Shown here in pieces: positions 25,367-33,863 of a stretch of DNA of 64,000 bases. The notes under the pieces are model-generated. The model saw nothing but the letters and a program-made list of their open reading frames with translations. It was not told the DNA's origin and did not search any database. This stretch comes from PALSA-610 sp038213435 (GTDB lineage: Bacteria > Actinomycetota > Acidimicrobiia > IMCC26256 > PALSA-610): assembly GCA_038213435.1 (NCBI GenBank), contig JBBQTI010000015.1, positions 18,340 through 82,339 on the forward strand. Direction: 5' to 3'. The position numbers and the translations under genes were made by a program. Numbering within the stretch: the stretch's first letter is position 1; every line of letters begins with the position of its first letter.

Positions 25367-26274
25367 TGGCCGCGATCGTGTTGCGGGCGGGTGCATACGA
25401 AGCGACGTTCAGGCCGGACGTCGCAATGCTCTGCGCGTCGCTACGGTTTCGCGGTGACGAGTACGTCGCGTGGCCGCGCACCATCGAGGAGTTCGGCGCC
25501 GGACGCGCGACGGCGATCCCACTCGTGCACCCGTGGGCCAACCGGCTCGCGGGTGGGAGCTACCGCGCCGCGGGCGTCGACGTTTCCCTCGCGGGCCTCA
25601 CGCTCCCTCTCGATGCCAACGGTCTGCCGATCCACGGCAACCTCTTCGGCGCCGCCTTCGAGGTGCAGCAGGCGAACGACTCGCGCGTCGTCGCGCGGCT
25701 CGACTACGGCACGCATCCCGACAAACTCCGCGCGTTTCCGTTCCCTCATGTCCTCACTGTCGACGCGCGCCTGCACCCCAACCGCGGGCTCAACATCGTC
25801 ACACAGGTCGAGCCCACGTCCGATCGGGCGGTGCCGATCGCGTTCGGTTGGCACCCCTTCGTACAGCTCCCGAACGCGCCGCGGCGCGAGTGGGAGCTGC
25901 GCTGGCCGGCGTGCGAGCACATCGAGGTCGACGCCCGTGTCATCCCGACGGGAACGCGCACTCCGCAGACTGCGCAACGGGAGCCGATCGCGGCGCGGAC
26001 CTTCGACGATCACTACGCGCTCGGGTCGGATCGCACGTTCTCGATCGCAGCCCGCTCGGGAACCTCCCGGCGCACGCTCACACTGCAGTTCGACCCCGCG
26101 TATCCGTTCGCGCAGCTTTTCGTCCCACCCGACCATGAGTTCGTCGCGCTCGAACCGATGACCGCCGAGATCGACGCGCTCGGGCGCGGGACCGCCCCGG
26201 TCGTCGAGTCCGGCCGTCGCTTCCTCGCCGCGTTCAACCTCGCTGTCACAAGAGCTGACGCCGGCGTCAGGTAG
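25366..26274 (+). CDS. aldose 1-epimerase family protein
   Basis: A 302-residue galactose-mutarotase-like protein. Conserved blocks include the substrate-binding LVHPWANRLAGGSY, GLPIHGNLFG with a His, GWHPFVQLP with the second His, and FVALEPMTAEIDAL with the catalytic Glu. These enzymes interconvert sugar anomers; related proteins act on hexose 6-phosphates. Start codon overlap with the SDR shows shared translation, although a sugar step among CoA genes is not obviously connected. Confidence 0.85.
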   Translation: MAAIVLRAGAYEATFRPDVAMLCASLRFRGDEYVAWPRTIEEFGAGRATAIPLVHPWANRLAGGSYRAAGVDVSLAGLTLPLDANGLPIHGNLFGAAFEVQQANDSRVVARLDYGTHPDKLRAFPFPHVLTVDARLHPNRGLNIVTQVEPTSDRAVPIAFGWHPFVQLPNAPRREWELRWPACEHIEVDARVIPTGTRTPQTAQREPIAARTFDDHYALGSDRTFSIAARSGTSRRTLTLQFDPAYPFAQLFVPPDHEFVALEPMTAEIDALGRGTAPVVESGRRFLAAFNLAVTRADAGVR

Positions 26275-26278
26275 CTTC

Positions 26279-27403
26279 ATGGTCATGCCCGGCGCGCTCG
26301 ATGGTGTTCGCATCCTCGATCTCTCGTGGGGGATCGCCGGTCCCCTCGGTGTGCTCCTGCTCGCCGAGCAGGGCGCCGACGTGATCAAGGTCGAACCACC
26401 GGGCGGCGACCCCTTTCGCGCGTACGACAGCTACCGCGTGTGGAACCGCAGCCGGCGATCCCTCACGGTCGACCTCAAGTCCGATCGAGGGCGCGACGTG
26501 TTCGAGCGACTGCTCGGAACTGCCGACGTGGTCGTGGAGTCGTTCCGACCCGGCGTGATGGAACGGCTCGGCTTCGGCTACGGCACCGTGCACGCCGCGC
26601 ATCCGCGCATCGTCTACCTCTCGTGCCCCGCCTACCCCGACGGGCACCGGCTCGCGCAACGTCCGGGTTACGACGCACTCGTCCAGGCGAGCAGCGGCCA
26701 GATGTGGGAGCAACCGGGCTGGCGCATGGGACCCGTCTTCCTGCACATGCCGATGCCCTCGATGGGCGCGTTCTATCTGATCTCCAGCGGCGTCCTCACT
26801 GCGTTGATCGCGCGCGAGGGAACCGGGCGCGGGCAGCACGTCACGACGTCGTTGTTCGCGGGCGCGATGCTCTACACGACGCAGATCTGGCAGCACGTCG
26901 AGAAGTCGACGGCGCAGTTTCACGAGCTGATGGGCAAGTCGTACCCGCCGGGCATACACCAACAGATGATTTTCGAGTGTGCCGACGGTTGGGTTCACGC
27001 GTCGGTCATGAGCGGGCTCACGCCGACCAAGAGCCAGGACGCGATCCTCGGGCTCGACGACGCGCCCGACCCGTTCACGTTCATGGCCCTTCCGCCCGAC
27101 GAGCGCGAGCGGTTCAACGCAAAGCGACGCGAGAAGTTCAAGGAGTGGAAGCGCAACGACATCGTCGCCACCTTCCAGGAGCACAATCACGCAATCGAAG
27201 CGATCATCACGCCCGACGAGCAATTCGAGCACCCGCAGCTGATCGCCAACGACATGGTCGCGACCGTCGTCGACCCGGTCGTGGGCGAGACCACGCAGGT
27301 CGGCACGCCGCTACACATGTTCGGCACACCGACCACGATCCAGGGCCCCCAGCCGACTCCCGGCCAACACAACGAAGAGATCCTGAAGGAGTTGGGACTG
27401 TGA
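26279..27403 (+). CDS. CaiB/BaiF (class III) CoA-transferase, Ser at the catalytic Asp position
   Basis: A 374-residue class III CoA-transferase fold: LDGVRILDLSWGIAGPLGV, GADVIKVEPPGGDPFR, then SLTVDLKSDRGRDVF and a middle IAREGTGRGQHVTTSLF. Hand alignment of PSMGAFYLISSG with the catalytic block of active family members puts Ser161 where the nucleophilic Asp normally lies. The neighbouring paralogue has Asp162 at the same place. This subunit may be a non-catalytic partner, as in two-subunit class III transferases such as BbsEF. It overlaps the next gene by four bases (GTGA). Confidence 0.88.
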   Translation: MVMPGALDGVRILDLSWGIAGPLGVLLLAEQGADVIKVEPPGGDPFRAYDSYRVWNRSRRSLTVDLKSDRGRDVFERLLGTADVVVESFRPGVMERLGFGYGTVHAAHPRIVYLSCPAYPDGHRLAQRPGYDALVQASSGQMWEQPGWRMGPVFLHMPMPSMGAFYLISSGVLTALIAREGTGRGQHVTTSLFAGAMLYTTQIWQHVEKSTAQFHELMGKSYPPGIHQQMIFECADGWVHASVMSGLTPTKSQDAILGLDDAPDPFTFMALPPDERERFNAKRREKFKEWKRNDIVATFQEHNHAIEAIITPDEQFEHPQLIANDMVATVVDPVVGETTQVGTPLHMFGTPTTIQGPQPTPGQHNEEILKELGL

Positions 27404-28617
27404 CGCGTGCGCTGGAAGGCGTGCGGCTGATCGACTTCGGGCAGTATCTCGCGGGCCCGTTCGGACCGATGATCCTCGGCGATCTCGGGGCCGAGGTGAT
27501 CAAGGTCGAGCCGGTCACCGGCGACGGCATGCGTCTCGCGACCAAGCCGTTCTTCGGGTGCCAACGGGGCAAGCGCGACATCGCGTTGAACATCAAGGAT
27601 CCGCGCGGTCTCGCAATCGCGCTCGAGCTCGTGCGCACCGCCGACGTCGTCCACCACAACATGACTGCGGGCGTCGCGACCAAGCTCGGCATCGATTACC
27701 AGGCGTGCAAGCAGGTGAAACCCGACATCGTCTACTGCAACACGTGGGCCTACGGCCTCGAGGGACCGCTCGCGCGCTTCGGCGGGCTCGACCCGCTCTA
27801 CCAGGCGTCGTCAGGCCTCGAGCACGAGTCGGCCGCGGTACACGAAGGCAACGTGCCGCTCTACTACCGCTTCGGAATGTGCGACGCGTCGAACGCGATG
27901 CTCTCGGTCGTGGCGGTCCTCGGCGCGCTCTATCACCGCAAGCGCACCGGCGAGGGCCAGGAGGTGTGGACGTCGTTGTTCGACGGCGGTGCGATCTTCA
28001 CCTCCGACGCGCATCTCGTCGGTGGTGTGCCGGCCCCCCGTCCGCACCTCGACAAGGAGCTCCTGGGCGTCTCCCCGACGTACCGGCTCTACCGTACGCG
28101 GGACGACGACTGGATCTGCATCGCCGCGATCACCGACGACGATTTCCGCACGCTGTGCGCCGTCGCCGGCGTCGCCGAGATCGTCGACGACCCACGGTTC
28201 GCAACGGGAGCGAGTCGCGCCGAGCACCGGCGCCAGCTCGAGGCGATCCTCGAACCTCGCTTTCGCACGAAGACGGCGCGCTTTTGGACCCGCACCCTCG
28301 ACGACGCGGGCGTACCGAACGAGGTCCCGGTCGACGCGCAAGGCGGCGAGGCGCCGCTGTTCGACTCGGACAACGTCGAGCTCGGTCTCGTCGCGCGCTA
28401 TGTGCATCCGCTCTTCGGCGAGATGCGCCAGTTCGGCGAGCTCATCGACTTCTCCGAGAACCCCGGGCACGTGATGGGGCCCCCGCCGCTCGTCGGCCAG
28501 GACACCCGCGCCGTGCTCCACGAGCTCGGTCACCGGGACCCGGAGGTCGACGCGCTGATTTCCGACGGGGTTTGTTACGAGCCCGACGATCACTACGCCG
28601 AGCGGTTCAACAACTAA
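27400..28617 (+). CDS. CaiB/BaiF (class III) CoA-transferase with catalytic Asp
   Basis: A 405-residue paralogue of the preceding gene: LEGVRLIDFGQYLAGPFGPM, GAEVIKVEPVTGDGMR, LNIKDPRGLAI and HRKRTGEGQEVWTSLFDG. The block CDASNAML places Asp162 at the position that forms the acyl anhydride in formyl-CoA transferase. The GTG start overlaps the previous stop, so the two subunits should be made together and may form a heteromer. The acid substrate is unknown; nearby SDR, hydratase and dehydrogenase genes point to lipid or steroid-type acids. Confidence 0.9.
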   Translation: MTRALEGVRLIDFGQYLAGPFGPMILGDLGAEVIKVEPVTGDGMRLATKPFFGCQRGKRDIALNIKDPRGLAIALELVRTADVVHHNMTAGVATKLGIDYQACKQVKPDIVYCNTWAYGLEGPLARFGGLDPLYQASSGLEHESAAVHEGNVPLYYRFGMCDASNAMLSVVAVLGALYHRKRTGEGQEVWTSLFDGGAIFTSDAHLVGGVPAPRPHLDKELLGVSPTYRLYRTRDDDWICIAAITDDDFRTLCAVAGVAEIVDDPRFATGASRAEHRRQLEAILEPRFRTKTARFWTRTLDDAGVPNEVPVDAQGGEAPLFDSDNVELGLVARYVHPLFGEMRQFGELIDFSENPGHVMGPPPLVGQDTRAVLHELGHRDPEVDALISDGVCYEPDDHYAERFNN

Positions 28618-28620
28618 TCG

Positions 28621-28633
28621 CGCGTCCTACGCG
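28621..28633. terminator. short dyad between convergent genes
   Basis: CGCGT-CCT-ACGCG forms a five-pair hairpin in the 24-bp gap between the CaiB stop and the protease stop. It has no T-tract. Its place between converging genes makes a weak bidirectional terminator plausible. Confidence 0.35.
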
Positions 28634-28641
28634 GTACGAGC

Positions 28642-30585
28642 TCAGGGCGCCTGAATGAGGTCGACTGCCCACGAGTTCGAAAGCGAACCGAAGTTCTTCG
28701 CGGTCCCGAACGCCCACACGCGACCGTCGAGCCCCAAGATGTAGTAGCCGTCATTCGTCGGCAGGGCCCGCATCCGTACGCTCGACACGTAGGGGTAGCC
28801 GTAGAGCTCTCGAACCCGCGGAAGACTGCCCTCGAACGGCACGTCGAAGGCGAAGATGCCGCCGTCGTCCGCGACCATCCAATAGCCACTCCCGTTTGCC
28901 GCCGCGGTCATCGACCGCACGGGCTGCGACAACGTCATCGAGCCGGTCGAACCGTGGAATCGCGCGTCGCCGAAGGAGAAGACACCGCCGTCGGCGGCGA
29001 CGAACCAGTAGCCACGTCCGTCGGCAGTGATCGTGAGGTCGAGGACGGGCGCGTTCAGCCGCCAGCCCCCGGTAGATCCGTAGAAGCCCGCGTTCCCGAA
29101 GGCGAAGATGCCGCCGTCGCGGCCGAGAAGTATGTAGCCCATCCCCTTCGGCGTGGCCGCCATGCCGACGATCGGCGAGTTCAGCCGCTGGCCGTTGAGT
29201 CCGCCCCGGAACTGCGCGTCACCGAACGAGTACACCGCGCCGTCCGAGCCCGCGAGCCAGTACCCCTTGCCGGTGGGCGTACGCGCCGCGGCAACGATCG
29301 ACGCGGAGATCGACTGCCCACTCAGGTCGCCGTAGAACCGGGCGCCGCCGAACGCGTGCACGTGCCCATCAGCGGTCGCGATCCAGTAACCGTGGCCACT
29401 GGTCCCGAGGTCGATCCTGTCCGGTGATGCCGCGAGCAACGCGTTGCCCGGGTTGATCAGACCGTACCCAAACGTGTTGTCGCGCCCGGACGGCCCCAGG
29501 TTGGTGGCGGTCGACTCGAGCATGTGCGTGAGCTCGGCGGCGCCGAGGCTCGACTTCTCGCCGAGCACGAGCGCGGCGGTTGCAGCCGCGTACGGCGTCG
29601 CCATCGACGTTCCGCTCATGAGCGCGTACTGCGATCGACCTTTGCCGTAGGTCGACCAGATCGAATCCCCCGGCGCGACGAGGTCGACGTACGCGCCGGT
29701 GTTGGAGAAGCTCGCGTGATTCAGGCCGCTGTCGATCGCGCCGACCGCAATCGCCTCCGGGTACGCGGCCGGATAGCTGGCCTGGTTCCCGTCCTGATAC
29801 GAGTTGCCGGCGGCGGCGAACGTCACGACCTGCTTGGAGAGCGCGTATTGGATCGCGACCCGCATACCCGGTGACGCTCCGCCTCCGAGACTCAGGTTGA
29901 TGATGCGCGCGCCGTGGTCGGTCGCCCAGACGATCCCTTCGGCGACGTCGGAGGAGGAACCGCTTCCCGACGCGTCGAGTACCCGTATCGGCATGATCTG
30001 GACGCGCGGCGCCGCGCCCGCGATGCCGATCCCGTTGTTCGCGTGGGCGGCGATGATGCCGGCGACGTGCGTGCCGTGACCGGCGGGATCGACCGCACCG
30101 TTTCCGGCGCGGTCGTACCTCGCGGCGTCCGACGCGAGGTCGAGCCCGGGCACGACCGAACCGTAAAGATCCTCATGTGCGCCGAGGACGCCGGTATCGA
30201 CGACCGCGACCTTGACACCGGCGCCCGTCGAAAGCTTCCACGCCGATTCGAAACCGACCGCGTTCAAAGCCCACTGCTGCGGTCTCAGCGCGTCGTTCGT
30301 CGACAACACCCGGACCGTTTGGTCCTGTTCGGCGGACAGCACGCGGTTCGAGTCCCGACCGAGGCGGCTGTCCATCGTCGCCACCGCGGCATCGAGACCC
30401 CGGACCACGTGGATCCGACCGTGTGCGTCCTGGGCGAGCGCCCACAGCCCCTTCGTCGCCTCGGCGCCGCTCGCGGACGACCCCCCGCCTGCCATCGCGA
30501 TCCCCGCGGCCACGACCAGTGTCGTGACCACGCGCCGTGCGACCTTGCCCGATTTGCACGCGGAACGCGCGCCTCCCAAACGCAT
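28642..30585 (-). CDS. secreted subtilisin-family serine protease with six-repeat C-terminal domain
   Basis: A 647-residue exported S8 protease. The ATG at 30585 gives a signal-peptide-like start (Arg/Lys-rich, then VVTTLVVAAGIAMAGG). A propeptide-like part follows, then the catalytic triad: Asp in VAVVDTGVLG, His in GHGTHVAGIIAAH, Asn in AAAGNS and Ser in SGTSMATPYAA. After the catalytic domain come six repeats of about 42 residues, each opening GYWxxxxDGxVxxFG and continuing AxFxGS, probably a beta-propeller or similar surface-binding module. It reads toward the CaiB genes. The substrate and localisation beyond export are unknown. Confidence 0.93.
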   Translation of the reverse strand: MRLGGARSACKSGKVARRVVTTLVVAAGIAMAGGGSSASGAEATKGLWALAQDAHGRIHVVRGLDAAVATMDSRLGRDSNRVLSAEQDQTVRVLSTNDALRPQQWALNAVGFESAWKLSTGAGVKVAVVDTGVLGAHEDLYGSVVPGLDLASDAARYDRAGNGAVDPAGHGTHVAGIIAAHANNGIGIAGAAPRVQIMPIRVLDASGSGSSSDVAEGIVWATDHGARIINLSLGGGASPGMRVAIQYALSKQVVTFAAAGNSYQDGNQASYPAAYPEAIAVGAIDSGLNHASFSNTGAYVDLVAPGDSIWSTYGKGRSQYALMSGTSMATPYAAATAALVLGEKSSLGAAELTHMLESTATNLGPSGRDNTFGYGLINPGNALLAASPDRIDLGTSGHGYWIATADGHVHAFGGARFYGDLSGQSISASIVAAARTPTGKGYWLAGSDGAVYSFGDAQFRGGLNGQRLNSPIVGMAATPKGMGYILLGRDGGIFAFGNAGFYGSTGGWRLNAPVLDLTITADGRGYWFVAADGGVFSFGDARFHGSTGSMTLSQPVRSMTAAANGSGYWMVADDGGIFAFDVPFEGSLPRVRELYGYPYVSSVRMRALPTNDGYYILGLDGRVWAFGTAKNFGSLSNSWAVDLIQAP

Positions 30586-30671
30586 AGGGTGGTCATCGGC
30601 ACGATCCGTGAGCGACTCAAGGCCAAAGGGCACACACCGTGATGAGTCGGGCCGGGGTGGGACCGGACCCG

Positions 30672-30690
30672 GCTGGACGCAGCGTCCAGC
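30672..30690. repeat. 19-bp perfect palindrome upstream of the protease gene
   Basis: GCTGGACGC-A-GCGTCCAGC lies in the 211-bp gap between the lysoplasmalogenase-like gene stop and the protease start. It could terminate the upstream transcript or be an operator for the protease. No T-tract follows, and no other feature was seen in the gap. Confidence 0.6.
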
Positions 30691-30796
30691 GCGCGTCGGG
30701 CGGCGCGGCGCGGGCTACCTGCCGAGGACCGACGGCCCGGGCGGGTGCGAGCGGACCAATTCCGCAATGGTTTGCGTCACGCCCAAAAACCGCGAC

Positions 30797-31444
30797 TCAA
30801 CGCAGCAGTGAGGCGACCAGGCCGGCCTGACCGACGTGGTACGTCACCATGATCGCAACGGGCGCCCATCCGAAGCGGTACACGAACCGGTCCCAGGCGA
30901 TCATCGAGTCGGACGCGACGAAGAGCACCGCACCCGCCGCCGCGAGGAGGTTGCCGGTCGCGAGGGCCGTGGCCATCATCGCCGAGATCACCGCCATGTA
31001 GGCCGCGACCGCGAAGCGCAGCTCGCGGGGCTGCCCGGCTCGGGCGATCGCGGTGAGGATGCGCCGCCCGAGGGGCGCGACGAGCGCGACAACGAGCACG
31101 ACCGCGATGACGAGCGCGAGTGCCGACGGCCCGTGCGTCCAGAAGCCGACGAGATAGCACAGGTGCCCGACGAGGAACGCGGCGAGGCCGGGTACGAAGA
31201 GATCGGACGGCAGCACGAGGAGCACGTCCCCGGTCAGGGAGCAGATCAAGGCGGCCACGAACCAGGCGCGGCGGGTGTGCGCGTCGGTCATGGGGTCGAG
31301 CGCGCCGGCGGCGACGATCAGCGCGACGAGTGTCGCGGGCTTGCAGAGATACTCGAGCCCACGTCGGGAACGCGCTTTCGCGAGCCAGTCCCCCACCGCG
31401 AACAGCGACGCGACCACGAACGCGAGAGCGGTCGCGGTATTCAC
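30797..31444 (-). CDS. YhhN/TMEM86-family membrane protein (lysoplasmalogenase-like)
   Basis: A 215-residue protein with about eight hydrophobic segments. EYLCKPATLVALIVAAG near the start, CSLTGDVLLVLPSDLFVPGL in the middle and LFVASDSMIAWDRFV near the end carry the conserved acidic residues of the YhhN family; some members hydrolyse lysoplasmalogens. The GTG at 31444 overlaps the stop of the upstream pdxH gene (GTGA), so they form one transcript. Activity in this organism is an inference. Confidence 0.8.
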   Translation of the reverse strand: MNTATALAFVVASLFAVGDWLAKARSRRGLEYLCKPATLVALIVAAGALDPMTDAHTRRAWFVAALICSLTGDVLLVLPSDLFVPGLAAFLVGHLCYLVGFWTHGPSALALVIAVVLVVALVAPLGRRILTAIARAGQPRELRFAVAAYMAVISAMMATALATGNLLAAAGAVLFVASDSMIAWDRFVYRFGWAPVAIMVTYHVGQAGLVASLLR

Positions 31445-32040
31445 GGCGCGAGCCGCTCGCGGAGCCATCCGCCGTGTCCGTCGGGACGGTAACGGACCCG
31501 ATCGTGTAAACGATCAGGTCGCCCTTGCCAGCATTCGAGCTCGTCGACCGCGACGACGAACCCACCCCAGAACGGCGGTAACGGCAGATCGCGGCCGGCG
31601 AAACGCACCTCGACCTCGACCACCCGCGCCTCGAGCTCGGCCAGGTCGACGACCTCGCTCTGCGGCGACGCCCACGCGCTCACGCGATGACCGCGGGGGC
31701 GGCTCTCCCAGTAGCGCGCGGCATCGTCGTCCTCGACCCTCCCGACGGCGCCGACGACCCGCACCTGTCGCTCCTGTTCTCGCCAATGGAACACGAGCGC
31801 GGCACGCGGGTTGAGGGTGAGTTGCAACCCCTTCGCGCTCTCCAGGTTCGTGAAGAACACGAACCCACGCTCGTCGAGACCGCGCAACAGCACGGTGCGC
31901 GCCGACACCGCGCCGTCGGGGGTCGCAGTTGCGAGGGTCATGGCATCAGGTTGCGTGACACCGGCTGCGACCGCCTCGCCGTACCAGCGCCGGAATTGCG
32001 CGATCGGCTCGGGCTCGACGGACTCCGGGGCAAGCGACAC
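31441..32040 (-). CDS. pdxH: pyridoxamine 5'-phosphate oxidase
   Basis: FMN enzyme that oxidises pyridoxine or pyridoxamine 5'-phosphate to PLP. The 199-residue protein has AMTLATATPDGAVSARTVLL, GFVFFTNLESAKG, VFHWREQERQVRVVG, SRPRGHRVSAWASPQS and a C-terminal RVRYRPDGHGGWLRERLAP, the full set of PdxH blocks. The GTG at 32040 gives normal family length, whereas longer frames run into the divergent VOC gene. Only 27 bases separate the two divergent starts, so their promoters must overlap coding sequence. Confidence 0.93.
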   Translation of the reverse strand: MSLAPESVEPEPIAQFRRWYGEAVAAGVTQPDAMTLATATPDGAVSARTVLLRGLDERGFVFFTNLESAKGLQLTLNPRAALVFHWREQERQVRVVGAVGRVEDDDAARYWESRPRGHRVSAWASPQSEVVDLAELEARVVEVEVRFAGRDLPLPPFWGGFVVAVDELECWQGRPDRLHDRVRYRPDGHGGWLRERLAP

Positions 32041-32067
32041 AGTCCGCAACCGTGCCAGACTGGAAGC

Positions 32068-32604
32068 ATGGCTTTCCACCACGTCGCAATCGCCACGAGA
32101 GATCTGGACGCCACCCACTGCTTCTACAGCGAGGCCATGGGCTTCGAGCTGGTACGTGTCGACGTCATCCCGTACATGGATGACGGTTGGGCGCGACATC
32201 TCTTCTACGACACGGGCAACGGCGAGTTGCTCGCGATCTGGGACCTGCACGACGCCGCGCTCGCCGACTTCGATCCCGCGATCTCGACGGGTCTGGGCCT
32301 GCCGAGCTTCGTCAACCACATCGCCTTCGATTCCGAGTTCGGCGACCTCGACAACAGGCGCGACCGTTGGCTCGCGCACGGCTTCGACGTCGTGCGCATC
32401 GACCATCGCTGGTGCACGTCGATCTACGCCAACGACCCGAACGGGATCATGGTCGAGTTTTGCGCGACGACCGACGCCCTTACTGTGGATGATCGCCGCC
32501 AGGCCCAGGAGCGGCTCGCCGCGGCGGAGCCCGAGATCGACCGCGATCCACCGCCGATGCAGTTCTTCGAGGCGCGTTCACGCCACGACGCCACCGTCTC
32601 GTAA
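32068..32604 (+). CDS. VOC-family protein
   Basis: A 178-residue vicinal-oxygen-chelate protein: FHHVAIATRDLDATHCFYSE at the start, HLFYDTGNGELLAIWDLHD, FVNHIAFDSEFGDLDN and a metal-ligand Glu in DPNGIMVEFCATTD. A C-terminal tail of about 35 residues follows the fold. GGAAG lies just upstream of the ATG. It is 20 bases from an acyl-CoA dehydrogenase gene, so the two are probably co-transcribed. The substrate is unknown. Confidence 0.85.
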   Translation: MAFHHVAIATRDLDATHCFYSEAMGFELVRVDVIPYMDDGWARHLFYDTGNGELLAIWDLHDAALADFDPAISTGLGLPSFVNHIAFDSEFGDLDNRRDRWLAHGFDVVRIDHRWCTSIYANDPNGIMVEFCATTDALTVDDRRQAQERLAAAEPEIDRDPPPMQFFEARSRHDATVS

Positions 32605-32624
32605 CACCGTCGAGGAGGTTCGCA

Positions 32625-33848
32625 GTGGAGTTCGCCCCGAGTGCCCGCACCGAGGAGCTGAAGGCCAAGCTCGTCGAGTTCGACAACGAGATCGTCCGGC
32701 CCGCCGAACCGATCTACCGCGCCCAGCGCGAGGAGTCGGGCAACCCCCATTTCCCCCCGCCGGTGATGGAGGAACTGAAGGTCGAGGGGCGCAAGCGCGA
32801 CCTCTGGAATCTCTTCCTGCCCGAACCCGAGCACGGGCCGGGCCTGTCGAACCTGGAGTATGCGCCACTGTGCGAGGTGATGGGCACGTCGCCCTTGCTC
32901 GGCGAGGCGACGAACTGCTCCGCGCCCGACACCGGCAACATGGAGATCCTGTCGCAGTTCGGCACGCAACTGCAGCAGGAACAGTGGTTGCGCCCGCTCC
33001 TCGACGGCGAGATCCGTTCGTGCTTCGCGATGACCGAGCCGTGGGTCGCGTCGAGTGACGCCACGAACATCTCGAGTCGCATCGACCGCGACGGCGACGA
33101 CTACGTGATCAGCGGGCACAAGTGGTTCACGAGCGGCGCGCTCGACCCTCGATGCAAAGTGGCCGTCTTCATGGGTGTCACCGAACCCGAAACCGACACG
33201 TATCACCGACAGTCGATGATCCTCGTGCCGATGGACGCGCCGGGAGTCCGAGTCGTGCGCGGCCTACCGGTGTTCGGGCATTCCGAGGGCGGCGGTCATG
33301 GCGAGACGCTGTGGGAGAACGTGCGGGTCCCGAAGGAGAACCTTCTCGGCGAGGAAGGAAGCGGTTTCGCGATCGCGCAGGCTCGCCTCGGCCCGGGCCG
33401 TATCCACCATTGCATGCGTGCGATCGGGATGGCCGAACGCGCGCTCGATCTCATGAGCATGCGGGCGCAGACGCGCGTCGCGTTCAAGAAACCACTCGCC
33501 GATCAGGGAGTGGTGCAGGCGAACATCGCAGAGTCGCGTATGCAGATCGAACAGGCGCGACTCCTCACGATGAAGGCCGCGTGGATGATGGATACGGTCG
33601 GCAAGAAGAACGCACGGACGGAGATTGCCGCGATCAAGGTCATCGCGGCTCGGGTCGCGACCGACGTCATCGACCGCGCGATCCAGCTGTTCGGCGGAGC
33701 GGGCGTCACCGACGACTGGCCGCTCGCGTCGATGTACGCGCACGCACGCACGCTGCACCTGGTCGACGGTCCGGACGAGGTCCACCTGCGTCAGATCGCG
33801 CGCAACGAGCTCGGGAAGTACGCCCACCTCCGTCCGGCCGGCTACTGA
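32625..33848 (+). CDS. acyl-CoA dehydrogenase (ACAD10/11-like)
   Basis: A 407-residue FAD-dependent dehydrogenase. FAMTEPWVASSDATNI and GHKWFTSGA bind flavin and substrate, and GPGRIHHCMRAIGMAERAL and QLFGGAGVTDDWPLA follow. The C-terminal block HLVDGPDEVHLRQ matches the ACAD10/11-like subgroup, where this region replaces the YEGT block of medium-chain enzymes. The first block has Trp where Asp is usual. The GTG start has a strong GAGGAGG. It is 15 bases upstream of the F420-type oxidoreductase gene. Confidence 0.92.
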   Translation: MEFAPSARTEELKAKLVEFDNEIVRPAEPIYRAQREESGNPHFPPPVMEELKVEGRKRDLWNLFLPEPEHGPGLSNLEYAPLCEVMGTSPLLGEATNCSAPDTGNMEILSQFGTQLQQEQWLRPLLDGEIRSCFAMTEPWVASSDATNISSRIDRDGDDYVISGHKWFTSGALDPRCKVAVFMGVTEPETDTYHRQSMILVPMDAPGVRVVRGLPVFGHSEGGGHGETLWENVRVPKENLLGEEGSGFAIAQARLGPGRIHHCMRAIGMAERALDLMSMRAQTRVAFKKPLADQGVVQANIAESRMQIEQARLLTMKAAWMMDTVGKKNARTEIAAIKVIAARVATDVIDRAIQLFGGAGVTDDWPLASMYAHARTLHLVDGPDEVHLRQIARNELGKYAHLRPAGY

Positions 33849-33863
33849 CGAGGGACGCACGAG

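Noticed and set aside
30586..30796. c-di-AMP (ydaO) riboswitch upstream of the secreted protease
   Set aside because: Such riboswitches precede many actinobacterial wall hydrolases, but the conserved core sequences were not found here.
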